Below are positions 24,801 to 37,316 of a DNA stretch of 64,000 nucleotides, one piece after another. This DNA comes from Oxyruncus cristatus. Taxonomy: Eukaryota; Chordata; Aves; Passeriformes; Cotingidae. The stretch covers positions 2,239,177 through 2,303,176 of the forward strand of contig VXAY01002317.1 in NCBI GenBank assembly GCA_013399855.1, in the 5' to 3' direction. The position numbers were made by a program, and so were the translations under genes. The notes under the pieces are model-generated. The model did no database searches. It was not told where the DNA came from and saw only the letters and a list, made by a program, of their open reading frames with translations. Positions within the stretch are counted from its first letter, which is position 1, and each line of letters opens with the position of its first letter.

Positions 24801-26940
24801 TGCCACATAAACACAGCCTCCGACACTGGGCTGCATCAGGGATGGTTTGGCTTTCAAGCAGAGTTTGGGCTTTCCAAAGCAGCTCTGAGGACCTGCCATG
24901 GTGAGACAGGCTCAGACCCATATTGGGTGATCCCCCTCTACCCTCAGCTGCAGAGGCACAGCCAGTATATGGCAGTGCAGCAGCTGAAAGGTTCTGGGTG
25001 TTGTCCTCCAGACATGTGTCCCCTCTCCAGCACATGCAGTCTCTTGCCATGACTGTTTGCAGGTGAGTCCCACTGTTGATAGGTCTTGGATGGACTCTCA
25101 GTAGAGGCTGGCTCAGCCTCTGCAGATGGGCTCTCACCCTGACAGCAGGGCTTGGGCCTCGTGGCTGATGAGATGGTCTGCTTGCAATGGGGAGACAGTA
25201 ACTAACACTAACTGCAGCACAGCCAGGGCATCTGTCTGCTTTGGCATTTGAGCCTTATGGATAATCTTCAGAGAAAAAAACAAAGCAGTTATATTCACTA
25301 AGACCTTATGGAGAGGAGTAATGCTTCCATGTGCAGTGACACCGGTCATGGTTGTAACAGCTCTATTCCAGAGGGCTTTGTACCAGGGACTCAAAAGTGA
25401 CAAAGGGGCAAAATTACTGAGAAGTGAAGTGACTTCAGGGTGACACAACTGTCTGCCAGCAGCAAAATCCAGATTTCCCAAATCCTGTTGTAGTGCTTCA
25501 GACTTTGTGTCACATGAAATCCATTTGGGTTTCTTTAGTAAAAAATATCCTCCCTGCACATGGAAAACAAGGACTGCAAAGCTGCAGAGGAGCTGATCCA
25601 GATGAGAATGTCCCAGCAGAACAATTGGTGCTATTTATAAAAAATACACCAGTTGCAGTATATAATTAGAAGCTTTGCCTTCCCCACACAAATTTCAGAT
25701 AATGACTGTGAAAGAAAGTGAAAAGAATCCAAACAGAACAGTTTCCATCCTGAAACTCACTTGTTAAAAACTCTTTTGGCTTTTCACCACAGTCTCATCT
25801 GGAAATCTCATCTCTCCATGTCCCAGTAAATGACTAGTGGTCTGGGGATGTGGAAGCACCACAGAGTGTTATAATTGTTTTGTAGCCAAGAAGGTAGCTC
25901 AGGCAGGCAGAAGTAAAACATGTGAGAATTTGTAGATGTTTGTCACATCCTCATAATCACAGACCACTTTTGAAAGCCCCATTTGTTAATGACAGAGATA
26001 CCCAGAACGGAGGAAGCTTCTATGGCTGGAGATCTGGACTTCCAAGTTGAAGCAAGACGTATTTTCAAAATTTATTGTGGAAAGGCAATACCCAGCTGTG
26101 CTATTTTCTAAGCATAGAAATAGCTCTAACTGACAGTTACATTTTAAAATTTAAAAATACTTTATCTCCATAAAGTTAACACATATCATAGCATACATTG
26201 AAAATATGGCATTCATCCTTAATAAACTTTCCTATGTGTTGCTACATGTGCACACAAGTAAAATAAATTAATAGCTAAAACCTTCTGAAAAGACAATGAA
26301 TTAGTTCACAAAAATCAAAACACAGTTAAATCAGAAAGTTGCTCATGAAACCCTTCTGGATCCACATTTTTCTTAAAATTGATACAAAGTATTCCCCCAA
26401 GATATCTCAGTTTTCATGATGCATCATCTTCTGATGCTGTGCTGTCAACATGGTTTGTCCATTCACAGCTCAGCAGCAGCTAGCACAGCCAGCCTTGCTG
26501 CAAGTGAGGAACCTCCTCAGCAATTGTCAGGCATTTTGGGAGATGTCTTGGCCCTGGACCAAGAGAGTAAGGGAAGCCAAAGACCTGGCCCCAACATGGC
26601 CCTGCACAGTGAGCTCTCCCACCAGGACTGTGGCCTGGGCTGATGCTGGCAGGGAAGGGACAGACACCCTGATGTGTAGAAGCAGATTTTAATTAAATCC
26701 TGTCATATGGCAAAACTCCTGGAGTCCAAACACCAACTACTCCTCCACTTAGGCAGAGAGAAGCCCATTAAAGTATATGAGATTTCAAGTGCAGATGTGG
26801 GGATTGCTGACTGCATTTACTTGCCATGTGAGCTCTCTCTTTACAAAGAATAATGATAATTAAATAAAATAATTAAATAATTTTCATATACACATCGTTG
26901 TTCAAAATGGATATAAAAATTTGTTTTAAAACCAGTGAAG
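24801..26940. other. No gene assigned; two adjacent minus-strand open frames and a MIR-like trace
   Basis: Minus-strand frames 25134-25559 (141 codons) and 24730-25137 (135 codons) overlap by 4 bases, but neither resembles a known protein and neither has splice or promoter context. A MIR-like patch at 25405-25485 lies inside the first one, which argues against coding. The AT-rich tail 26840-26890 is low complexity. Confidence 0.45.
25405..25485 (+). mobile_element. MIR-like ancient SINE trace
   Basis: The order GAAGTGAAGTGACTTCAGGG, TGACACAACTG, CAGCAAAATCCAGATTTCCC parallels the MIR core (reverse orientation to the usual consensus) around the 'gtgacttgcccaaggtcacacag' block. Highly diverged, so the assignment is tentative. 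Confidence 0.4.
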
Positions 26941-26950
26941 GGAATATTCA

Positions 26951-26976
26951 CAGTCCCCCTGCAGCGGGGGGGACTG
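26951..26976. repeat. GC-rich perfect hairpin in AT-rich surroundings
   Basis: CAGTCCCCC (26951-26959) pairs exactly with GGGGGACTG (26968-26976) around an 8-base loop. The 100 bases upstream are strongly AT-rich, so the stem stands out. No T-run follows, and no associated gene is visible. Confidence 0.8.
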
Positions 26977-27009
26977 TTTACTCCTGTTTTTACTCCTGTA
27001 TTGCAGAGA

Positions 27010-27200
27010 GATAAAATGAAGCACTGTGGATCAGCATAAGTATCTGGTTTGGAAATCAGACAAAAATGCTAGCTAAATGCAGAGCTAGAAATAGAAACCA
27101 GGAAACTTATTTTTCACTCTGTACACAGCAGTATCATCCATTCTCCTCATATGGGAAATGGAAATAATGAAATTACCGTGGAAGCTCTGTGAGTATTTGG
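27010..27200 (+). mobile_element. MIR-like ancient SINE trace
   Basis: The order 'AGAGCTAGAAATAGAAACCAGGA', then 'CTCCTCATATGGGAAATGG', then 'AATAATGAAATTACC' and 'GAAGCTCTGTGAG' follows the pattern of a MIR-type element (an accession block, then the 'cctcatctgtaaaatggggataataat' block). Sequence identity is low, as expected for an element of this age in birds. Confidence 0.4.
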
Positions 27201-29690
27201 AAGGCTGCAAGGAAAACATTTCCTTCCCCACACTCAGCTCTGTGCTCCCTTCCCTTCTCTGCTGACCACAGTGAGGAATAACAGACTCTCAAGTCTTGTG
27301 TCCTAAGGAATTGTGTCATTTGCATTTCTAACTCTTACTGGGTGCCATGAACTCCTGCCAGGCATAAGGCTTCCCTTAATGAGCCTTCCAGGCATCCTTT
27401 GAGTGGGAGATGGAAGATCCCTAGCTCTGGTTGCTCATCACCATCTGGAGGCAGTGTAATGAGTAAGGTAGTGGTACTCCTTGCAGTAGCTTTCTCTGAA
27501 TTCAGAAGATACACCACTGTTTGGAGACATGTCCACTCCTTATGCCTCAGCTACAGCATCACAGCAACTATGCTTACCACAAGGTGTTTTAAAACTGTCC
27601 TAATTCTTACAACCTTTATTTTTTTTAAGTCTTCCCTAGTTGCTTGACATATGGTTCAGATTGCGTGGTTTTCTGTGCTCTGCACTTCATTGCTAGTCAT
27701 TGATCCTCAAAGTTTATTCCTTCCACCTCTGTTTGCTGAGCCCACAAGAACTTGCTTTGGATTGAGTGATAAATGTTTAAAAAGTGCTTCCCACAGCATG
27801 GGCTGAAATTCAGTGTGCTAAATCCTGTCCATAAGAGATACAGCCTTAAATGGCAGGACAGTCTGGATAGGGATCAGTCTGACCCAAGCAGAAGGCACCA
27901 ACATTGCAGTCTTCTGATGCCTAGAACATAGCAAGCAACCTGCTAGCAGGACAATGACAACTGAGTAGCCTCTGTGCCTGTAGATGGGCTCCACTTTCAG
28001 CCTGGGACCTTTTTTTTACAATGCTAATTTGGCCAGAAGGAAGAAGCTGTGGGTAGGACTGGGGAGTCACTCATAACCTTCAGAATTACTTTACTCATTT
28101 GACTTAGCATGGATAATTCTCTAGGCAGCTGGTGATCAATGGGACCTGCTTGCAGCTGGGCCCCCCGATGCAGTTCACTTTTCAAAGAAATGCAATAATG
28201 GAGTAGAACAGGCAGTGATGAAACTCTGAAGGACCCCAAAGTAAAGCTTCTTTTTCTCTCCCTTTAATTGCAAGGCTAATGTTCCACATAAATATCTAGC
28301 AGCTGGTTGTTTGTGTATGTCACTTTGAAAGCCTGGCTAAAAAACAAGAGAGAGTACAGCTGGGAGTCAAAAAAGCTTTCAGAGGAGATAAGGCACTTTG
28401 CCACTAGCACTTTGTGGGAGGGGCATTCAGATAGCAATGTGATTTTAAAAGATTAAGTGCACGGAGTTTTAAGTTCCTCCAGAATTTAAATATTTATTAA
28501 ACATATGTACCAGAGGCAGCCACAAAGCACCACGTTTAAGAAAGAACTGCTGAGCTAAAAGGTGAAGACTCGTGGTATATGATGCTCTCTAGTTCCACAT
28601 GAGGAGAAATCAGCCAGACACTGCTAAATGAAAAAAAGCATAAACTTTTGAAATGAGCTGAGCAGTAATTGCCTATTGCCAAAAGGACAGAGCACAGAGT
28701 TCTTTTCTTTATTGTCTTTATTATTCATAATTAACTTTTCGGTTGAATCTGCAGCCGTAACTGCTCTGGGTACAGAGTCACCCTCTGGGAAGCTACTGGA
28801 GGCTGACATTTTAAAGGCAGAAGAGATCCAAACTAGCCCCTGAAATGCAGGGTCTTTGCTTCTGTAGACAGTTCCTCTGATTACTTATGCAAATATATGG
28901 ATAAATATCCAATTATCTGTATCTGACAGACAGCCGTGTCTGTATGAATAGAAACATGCAGCTGTGTGCTCATCTCAGATTTGGTGTTTAAAGACTGTCT
29001 CCTGCCTCAAGGAAGTTGGCATTCAAGAGGAGAGATGTGTTAACCCCCAGACGTTAGCTGAAAAGCCATGAAGGTTCATGTAAGCCACGTCAAACAGAAC
29101 TGGCTTTCACAGAAACAGGAGAATAGGAGATTAGCTCACGGTCTGACCGCACAGCACACTGAGAAGCAAAAGGCAATGCACGGCAGATATGACACAGCAA
29201 GTTCATCTGGTCTCTTGGGAATCAATGCAAATGGAAAGTGTGCGGGTCTCTAATGAAAAAAAAAAAAGAAATTTAAAAATAATCACAAGTAAAGATTAGT
29301 TCAGAAATGTGAAAGGGAATCCTTGCTAAGGACGAGAGTCTAAGTTAAACTCAGATTAGGTTTTAGAAAGGAATCAGCCACTGCATATGAGAACCTCTGC
29401 AGGGACATGGGTCAGATGAACTCAGCCTCAATGTGAGACCTCCTTTTTATAAATTAAGCAATAACATTAAATTTTGAACTCCAGATTATCTAATTAAGTA
29501 TGTTCCTGTCATCTTACCATAGTCTGAATAAGGTGAAGGGTATATCTGTTAGTACTTGCCAGCAACCTGGATCTTCTGACATTTTCTCATGGAAAGTCTT
29601 GACTCACCTCTGTCTCTCACCTTCAATATTTGTCCATTACCTAAATTCCACTTAGCTTAACTAAAGCAGGGATGGTGTAAGATGCTTGTT
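27201..29690. other. No gene seen; unique sequence with an AT-rich motif-dense part
   Basis: Short frames only. At 28870-28930 an octamer-type ATGCAAAT and several ATAAATAT/ATTATC cores cluster in unique DNA, which could be regulatory, but the evidence is weak. An A run occurs near 29258-29270. Confidence 0.4.
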
Positions 29691-29890
29691 ACATTTACTC
29701 ATTCACAGTAAGCTACTGGTCACGTTCATATAATATTTCATTTCCAGTGATTATAAACAATTTCCCCTGTAATACAGGGCTGTTTGTTTATAAACCTACT
29801 AAAAGAGTTAAAATTATCAAAGGGCCAACACTTGAGAGACAGGACTTGATTAATTGCCAGTGCCGGTGTCAGGGCAAAGAAAAATCTGTG
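29690..29890. promoter_or_regulatory. Candidate conserved non-coding element (FOX, TCF/LEF and homeodomain-like sites)
   Basis: Within 200 bp of repeat-free DNA there are a forkhead-like TGTTTGTTTATAAAC at about 29782-29796, a TCF/LEF-like ATCAAAGGG at about 29817-29825, GATTATAAACAATTT at about 29749 and a homeodomain-like TTGATTAATTGCC at about 29847-29859. Such a tight mix is common in developmental enhancers. No conservation data were available, so this is a motif-based guess. Confidence 0.3.
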
Positions 29891-30415
29891 AGAAGATAAC
29901 TTGAAGATATTGGATGCTATTGCGCGGCAGGAGTTTCCTACCAGCCATTTCCAAACAGGGGTATTGCTCTCCAGGTGTGAGCCCCTGGCACGGCTGCTGC
30001 TTGGTGCATGGGGCTTCCTTTCTCGCTCTTCAGAGAGGTGGCTTTGAGGCTTGCCCCACAGTGCAGGTGCTGCCGCCCCTGTTCATTGCGGAAAGCCAAA
30101 GCTGGGGCCACAAGCAAAGAGCACACTTTTAGAAGGAATCACAATTTGAGGACTCCTAGCAAACACAGCTTCACTGGATTTCATTTTCAGGATGACTGTG
30201 TTCATCCCTTTCCTGTCAAATCTGTCTCTTTCAAGTTATCTCCAAAATGAAGAAATCCATAGGCATTTCCTAACCCCTGGTATAATAAACTCAGAAAGCT
30301 GAACCAAGTTAGGGCAGCCTAAGCTAATTTATGAGATCCATTTATTGCCAGGATTTAGTTTCCTTTTGGATTTGTGAAACATGAAAAAATTTTAAAGGTT
30401 TTTTTCCCCCCGTTT

Positions 30416-30451
30416 TTAAATGCTTGCCAAAGCATTTAAATGCTTGCCAAA
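30416..30451. repeat. Short tandem duplication with internal palindrome
   Basis: TTAAATGCTTGCCAAA occurs at 30416-30431 and again at 30436-30451 (period 20). The first copy also contains the perfect hairpin AAATGCTT-GCCA-AAGCATTT at 30418-30437. Confidence 0.85.
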
Positions 30452-31960
30452 TGCTGCAAACACATTGACATGGATGCTCTCAACACTGACAGTCTCTAGC
30501 TGTGCCAATTAATGACTTTCAAATACTCAGTAGCAATAACTGCATCTCCTCCGTGCTTTCACCCATGTTGGTGTGACTTCCATCTTTCCTGAAAAGAAGG
30601 TGAGGAATAGGCCTGCCTAAAGGCCTTTTAATCTCTGATCTTTCCTTTGAGTGGCTTTCTGGGGTAGTTGTGATTCAAGGTATGTTACAAACTGGGCAGT
30701 CCTCCTCCTGATAGAGGTGATGAAAGAACAGCTGATGTCAAGCAGTCCCAAAATGACTGCACTGAACAACCCAGAAACTTCTCTGGGAAACTAGCAAGCT
30801 GTGAGTGAAAACTACTGACACTTGTTTTTTTATTTTCTGTCATAGTTGGCTTTCAAAATCTCAGTGACATTCAGTTTGCCAGCAATAGCATCTCTGTGCT
30901 AGAAACCAACCTGAGATACTGATTTATTCAATAAAAGTTCAGAGTGGAAAACAAAAACCTTTCAAACTGGGTCATGGTTTGATTGAATCTCAGGAACAGC
31001 CAGGAAGGTTTCACAGTCAGAGTTCATCTGATTCATTTTTTTGATGCATCCCAAGTCTAACTTGAATTTGTTTTGCTTTCATAGCTAGACAAAAAAGGGG
31101 TTGTGTTCAACAATGTGCCTGTTTGAGTAATCTCTGTAGACAGGATGTGAGAAGCTCACAGGTAAATGTTACAGAAAGCCCAAGACCATGTTTGTTCAGC
31201 TATTCTTAGCAGAGACTTTATTGACCCAACATCATCTGTACTGCTTAAGATGCCAGTTCTGGTAAAAAGTGCTAAATTGACAATTGTGTGGTGACTGACA
31301 AACTTGAGGTTTATGTACTCACTGAACTCAGAGAAAGAGCAGCAGCAGCAGGGAATTCTACCTTCCCAGCACTCCCTGCCTACTTCATTCTTATTACCTT
31401 TTATTCTGAAGCAGCATTTAGGAGGTGCAACACTCTCACTGCTGAACACTGTAAAAATACATAACCTCTTCCATTCTAGCAAGCAGGACCAGGACAGCAA
31501 AGCACTTTTTACTCCACTGAGACTTCAAATGAAACTGCAGATACATACAGTGGATTTTTTCTGTCCAGATCAATACCTGCATATTCATTTATGCAGGTAA
31601 CAGTGTGAACATCTGACATCACCTAACCACTCATCATCTTCTTAGACTACATCAAAACCCTGTTTTAGGAGACGCCTGACCAAAAGCTGTGATAGGTGTT
31701 TCTGAATAGTACATGTGCTTAAGTTAAAATAAAAGGACTATCAGGAGTACGAAAACTAAGAGAAGGGGATAGTTAGTAGAAATAGTGTATTACTGAGACA
31801 TGTTTGCCACAGGGGCAGCAGAACAAGACAGATTCGTGAAAATTACTTTTGGTGGTTAGGGTGAAGTTGAAGAACCTGACAATATCTTGATGTGGGGGGA
31901 ACTCCAGTGAAAGGAGATGTCATCCCCATTTGGAGTTCATCCAGTTCAGCATCCAGTGAC
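30452..31960. other. No gene seen; unique sequence
   Basis: Short overlapping frames at 31156-31600 on both strands, none recognised. No repeat family identified. Confidence 0.5.
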
Positions 31961-32130
31961 AAGTGCAGCCCTTCAGCACAGATAGCTCTAATTGCATCCT
32001 ATTTACAATGTAATTGCCCTATAAACAGACACACACACAGAGCATAAGATAATTTGGATCTGTAATTGTATGCAATTAGCAACATTCATTGCTCCCTGCT
32101 CTACTTATCCCTAATGAATGGCCTGTGCAA
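31960..32130. promoter_or_regulatory. Candidate conserved non-coding element (AATTGCA/TAATTG motifs)
   Basis: Repeated POU/homeodomain-like cores occur in order: CTAATTGCATCC, TGTAATTGCCC, GTAATTGTATGCAATTAGC and CCTAATGAATGG. A short CA run at about 32029-32038 interrupts it. Repeat-free and motif-dense; regulatory function is inferred only. Confidence 0.28.
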
Positions 32131-32306
32131 ACAGCAGGCTTGATGCTGGGACAAATTTACATGTGACATGGGCAAGAGTAGTGCCAGAGGTCAGCACCAT
32201 TTGTCAGAGAGTGAGGAAATGGAGGAGTATCACAGTCTAGCGCGAGCAATGAGCAGATTCCCAAGGCCTGGGAAGGGGTTAGAGCGACAGAGCACCACCA
32301 AAGGAT

Positions 32307-32425
32307 TCAAGAGATTCAGACTCTGCTTCTTGACCTGGTAATGTGTTTTCGGAAAAATAATTTTGGTATCTTTATACATCAGCTTCACCACCTACAAGAC
32401 AGGGCTGGTGTCCTCATTTCTTTGA
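32307..32425 (+). mobile_element. MIR-like ancient SINE trace
   Basis: GATTCAGACTCTGCTTC, TTGACCTGGTAATGTG, ATACATCAGCTTCACCACCT and ACAAGACAGG line up in order with the MIR middle region (sequence blocks for 'gactctgccacttac', 'tgtgaccttgggcaagt', 'ctcagtttcctcatctgtaaaatgg'). The match is diverged but colinear. Confidence 0.5.
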
Positions 32426-35400
32426 AAAGGATATGGGACACACAGAAGAAAATTTTTATGAAATAGCTGAGATGATATGCTGTTATTTTAAAAATCCACA
32501 AGGGATCCTCATACATTAGAGACCAGTAAACACTTTGAAATCTTAGTGGATGCAAAAGAATTAGGGAGATATAACTTAGAGGTGTTAGCACTGCTGTGAG
32601 TGAGAACAGCACTGGCTGATGAGGCTGAGGATCTTCTCCAAAGTCAGAAATTTTGGGACTAGGCAAAGCCAGATGTGTCTGGGCAGCCGACCATAGGGGA
32701 ACAGGAACATCCTCGTCACCTCAAGCTTATGAAACAAAGCAATTAAATGTTGGGAAACTAGATTCTTGGGTGCAAAAGAAGTCCTTCTGGGCTTGAGAGA
32801 TGGAGAAAATGGAGTCTTCTGTCCCTAGCAGCTATGATTTTGGGAAACAGAACTGGGCCCTGAGTGAATCAAAACTGTCTGTGAGGCACTCCGGGAGATC
32901 TGTCATTTGCTAAACAGTGATGATAATGGTGAAAAAATATCCATGTGCTAAAAAAATCTATTGCGAAGGGAAACCACCCAGCTGGGCTTCCACTCTCTGT
33001 GCGAATTCAGGCTGTGATATTATCTGTGAGGATGCCTTCTTGCTGGCAAATGTTAGCCAGTACCTGCTGGAAGAGAAAAAAAGCAAAACATTTTTTCCTG
33101 GCCCAGCTCTCCCAGGGAGGTGTATCCTCCCAGGAGTAGTTCATTCAGTAGCTTACTTTAGAATTGCTCTTTTGCTGTCCTCCATTTTTTTCTTGCATTT
33201 CCAGCAATGCAGGTCATTTACTTAGGGCTCCTTAAGCCAACGCTTGCAGTGTTTGTTCTCTTTTGCTCTCATGGGACCATGTTCCCCTCTGGACTTCTCC
33301 ACTCCAGTGGGGTAAGAGCTGGTGCAGTGGGGCTGCCCCGGGTGGCTGTGCTGCTGCTTCCTCAGGGAGGCAGCATTCAGCATTGGTGCTGACTGCACCT
33401 AGAGGGGTGCCTTGTGCTGGAGGCGGAACAGCCTCATACGTGCCATTTGCTTTGAGAAATTAAATCTCTAGGAGTCAAGCATGTATTTCTGTTCTTGCTT
33501 GTTTGATTAAGGTTAGAAAATCTCATCTTGGTGGGGCTGGCATCCCTTGCCACATACAGCCTAGGGCAGCTAAGCCTTCTTTTCTTTGTACTCAGTGGGT
33601 GCCCTTCCCGCTGGCTGCTCTGATCCAAGAGGACTTGTTTAATGAAATCTCCTGTCTAATGGCAAAGTTCCCTGACACAGGCACTTACTTGGCCCCAGGA
33701 ATTTTAAGAATTAGCAGAGGAATTTTTCCACCCATACAGAACAGAGTGTGAGCCATGGGTGAGTGGACAGCAGACTTGGTTTTGGTGGCTTTGGAAGACA
33801 GTAGTGCATTCCCCTGGAGAAAGCCAACTTTGACCTACCCTGGGGACCCATCCTACCATTCCCTTCGAGAAAACACTAACAGAGATTTCTTCTGCCCTTT
33901 CTACCATGTGCTTGTCTTCTTGGACCCCTACTTCCCTGAGGTTTCCTGAGTTTTTCTTCATTGTAAAGCGAAGGTTTTGTTCAGATATCAGCCTCACCCT
34001 CTCATCACATTTCTCTTCTTCACATTTCTGCTCCCTTATGTTAGGAGAGCCCCACATCCTCTGCTGCTGCCCTGGACCACCCCACCAGGCTGCCCGGCCC
34101 CACAGAGCACAGCATCACAGCAGGCCAGGCTCCTGGTTTGGTACAATCCCGGCACCCCAGCAGACTGCTGCCAACTCTCCCAGTGCCAAGAAGCCTGGCA
34201 CAGGGAGACATTGGCCAGACACAAGCCTATTGACCTGGAGGACTGCAATGCTGGCCCTGCTTCAGCTGGAGAGCTCAGCAGGGCCCCAGCACTGGATAAG
34301 CACAGCAACCTAGGCACAGCCTTCAGGCTCAGCAAAGGCTGTATTTAATGTGAATAAAATCATTACAGGCATTGCACTCTTTGTTGTTAGAAAGAAAAAA
34401 GACTGCCTGCACCTTTGGTATATGTCATCACTAAGGAGCATGGTTTTCTTTAGATTCTTAAATTAAATTTTCTTTAAATTCTTTTTCTTGTCCTGGAGCA
34501 TGAAAGCTTTTGAGAACTAGCAATGACAGGAGAGAAGAGGGAAAGAACTTGAAAGAAATTCTGTGCTGGGCTCCAGCAGGACTCTGGGGAGAGATCTGTC
34601 TCCTTACCCCACCAGCAGCCAAATCTCTGCTTGGGGCTAGAAGGAACATGAAGAAAAGGTGCATTGTATGGCTGCCTAAAGCACCTCTCCACTAGCAATG
34701 GGCAGCATGAAAAGAGAAATGGTCCATTTTTATCTTTGGCATTAGAGCAGCAAAAGGGTGCTACCATTAGAGTCATAGAGACACCTAAGATGATATTTTT
34801 AAGTCCTCTATCAGAGACAGCAGCCGCAGCAAGGAAGACTCTTTTTTAAATTGCCCATAGATACTAAACTGTCTCACGATGAACAGTTTTTTGCAGCTTG
34901 TGAATATGAGGGATGGATCACCTGAAGATATCTGTGGGTTGTAGATGGGGTAAGTGTTTTGCTGAACTTCAGGAGACCTTAGGAGCTTGGATGTATGCAC
35001 AGAAGGGCAACAATTTCTGGAGCTTCTGCAAAACAGCACCCACAATAGTAAGCATTTTTCCTTGTTCTTTCCAGAGCTGCAAAACTCTTCCAGCACATTA
35101 AGAACAAGGCTACCCCATAAATCCTAACAGCATCCATCAGGAAGGTTCATTCAACAGTGCATGGAATAAGCATATCTGGGGGGAAAGGAGGGGGATGAAG
35201 AGATACTCTACACAATTTTTAAACCTAGGCATATCAGATGTGCTGAAACAACTCACTACATCCATAGGGATGCAACAGCTGAGCAGGTGACTAATGAGGT
35301 CTCAGCTTGGCTGTGCTGAACATTCTGCCAAGGCGTGGGCTGGGACACATCTTAGGGAGCTGGGAAGGAGCTGCAAGGAGGCAGCCTTAAAATCTGGCAC

Positions 35401-36544
35401 CATTTGGCAGCTTGCTGCTTGCTCAGCCTTGGCAATTACTCCCTGTTTGGGTTGCTCCGAGTGTGGACCTGGAGATTGCAGCCACTAATTTTGGAAGGAG
35501 CTTTGATCAAAGAATTTTGGTAATTAAAATTATTTCTTGATTTTAAAATAATAATAAATTTTACAGTAGCTCATAATACAGTGAGCAAACACAATATTCT
35601 TCATGCTCCTTGGCGAAAAGCAGTGACAAAGATCAGTGAGAAAGATAAGCTGAAAGACAGATGAAAGAAATTAACATAATATAACTGACCTCAAGGAAAG
35701 TAGATGGAGAAATGTGCCATGGCAAGTGATAGGGCATAAAGAAGGAGGAGGGAGAGTGTGCTGACTGAAGCAGCACAACAGGAGCGTCGGGAGAACCATA
35801 GCAACAGAAGCAGACTGAGGTGATAAAGCAAGAAATGCTTCACAAGGAGAGGTCTCACAGTGCAGAGAGATGACTGAACAGGACTGACCCAAGACCAGGC
35901 AAAAAAAATCTGTTTGGAGTCTGCTGGTACTTGCTTCAGAAAATGGACTGGTGGAGGTCAAAGAAGTTGCTTACCTCTGTTCAAAGGAACCCTGACACGT
36001 TTGATTTTCTTGAAGCTGGAGCTGTTCTTGGGCTCAGCAAAAGTTAAGGCAGCATTAATAACCACAGTGCTTGGCTTTAGCCCTAATGCCAACTTGAGTG
36101 TATATTATTGGACAAGATGAGGGGTCCTGTCTGCCTGTGCCATTTTATTGTCCGGTTTCTTGTGCAAGTAATCTTATTAGACTGTGGCAGAAAAGATTTG
36201 AAAAGAATCATTAATTTTATCACGTGATTTTCTCCTCTGTATTTATAGACTCCAAGCTTTTAAACCCAGAAGGCACAGGATGATTCATCCTGACTGCCTG
36301 TTTAAGCAAGCTGGCCAGACTGTCTTACCAGCAATTTCAGTTTCAGATGGGCAACATCTGTTTAAGATCTACCACCTCTGATTGCTCTCTTTTTTTTGGT
36401 CCTTGGTCTGTTGCAAGAACTGTTCCAACATTAGGTGCAGATTAGTGCCTATTCAAGTTGTCAACAGACAGGGAGCCTTGTCAGGTTTAACACTATTTCA
36501 GAGTTTCCCTGACCAGTGACTACTGGTTCGATCACTTACACAGC
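32426..36544. other. No gene assigned; unique sequence with a GC-richer part at 33.9-34.4 kb
   Basis: About 4.1 kb. Between 33900 and 34370 the sequence is GC-richer and keeps open frames on both strands (135 codons at 33906-34313 plus, 99 codons at 34036-34335 minus), then ends in an AATAAA at about 34352-34357. That could be a non-coding transcript end, but no splice structure or known protein was recognised. The rest is AT-leaning unique DNA. Confidence 0.4.
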
Positions 36545-36915
36545 ATGACAGAATGACTGGGTTTGGAAGAGAGCTCTGGAGATCACCTAGTCCAGCTCCA
36601 TTGCTAAAGCATTCACATTGCACAGGATTGTGTCCAGGCAGGTTTTGAATATGTTTGTAGAAGAAAACGCCACAACCTCTCTGGGCTGCCTGTTACAATG
36701 TTCAGTCACTCTCAACACAAAAAAGTTTTTCCTCATGCTCAGATGGAACTTCCTAGGCTTCAGGCTTTCCTCATTATCCTGTCATTGAGAACTACTGAAA
36801 AGAATCTGGCCCCATCTTCTTGTCACTCACCCTTAAGATATTTGTATGCATTGACAAATTCCCTCTCAGTTGTCTCTTCTCCAGCCTAAGCTTGCCCATC
36901 TCCATCAGCCTTTTC

Positions 36916-37311
36916 TCATAAGAGTTGCTCCAGGCCCCTAAACATCTTCATAGCTCTCCACTGGACCTTCTCCATTAGTTCCTTGACTTTCTTGAACTGT
37001 GGAGGCCAGAACTGGACACAATACTCCCTGTGCCACCTCACCAGGGCTGAGTACAGGGGCAGCATCACCTCCCTCAACCTGCTGGCAATGCGCTGCCTAA
37101 TGCATCCCAGGATACTATTGGCCTTCTTGGCCACGAGGGCACACTGCTGGCTCATGGACAGCTTATTGTCCACCAGGACCCCCAGGTCCTTCTCTGCAGA
37201 GCTGCTTTCCATCAGGTAGTTCCCCAGCCTGTACTGGTACAGGGGATTATTCCTTTGCAGGTGTAGGGCCCTGTGTTTGCCTTTGTTAAGCTTTTTTAGA
37301 TTCCTCTCCAC
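36916..37311 (-). pseudogene. CR1 ORF2, reverse transcriptase C-terminal part
   Basis: A 131-codon frame matches the CR1 ORF2 region after the RT catalytic core. Landmarks in order are NKGKHRALHL, NPLYQYRLG, SSSAEKDLGVLVDNKL, MSQQCALVAKKAN, SILGCIRQRIASR, VMLPLYSALVR, EYCVQFWPPQ and WRAMKMFRGLE. The YxDD-containing core normally found about 100 residues earlier is missing. The frame itself is open and well preserved, which gives a useful block for subfamily assignment. Confidence 0.9.
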
Positions 37312-37316
37312 CTAAT

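Noticed and set aside
24730..25559. Two overlapping minus-strand open frames (135 and 141 codons) as a possible gene
   Set aside because: Neither shows a domain and a MIR-like SINE trace lies within the second; chance open frames are more likely.
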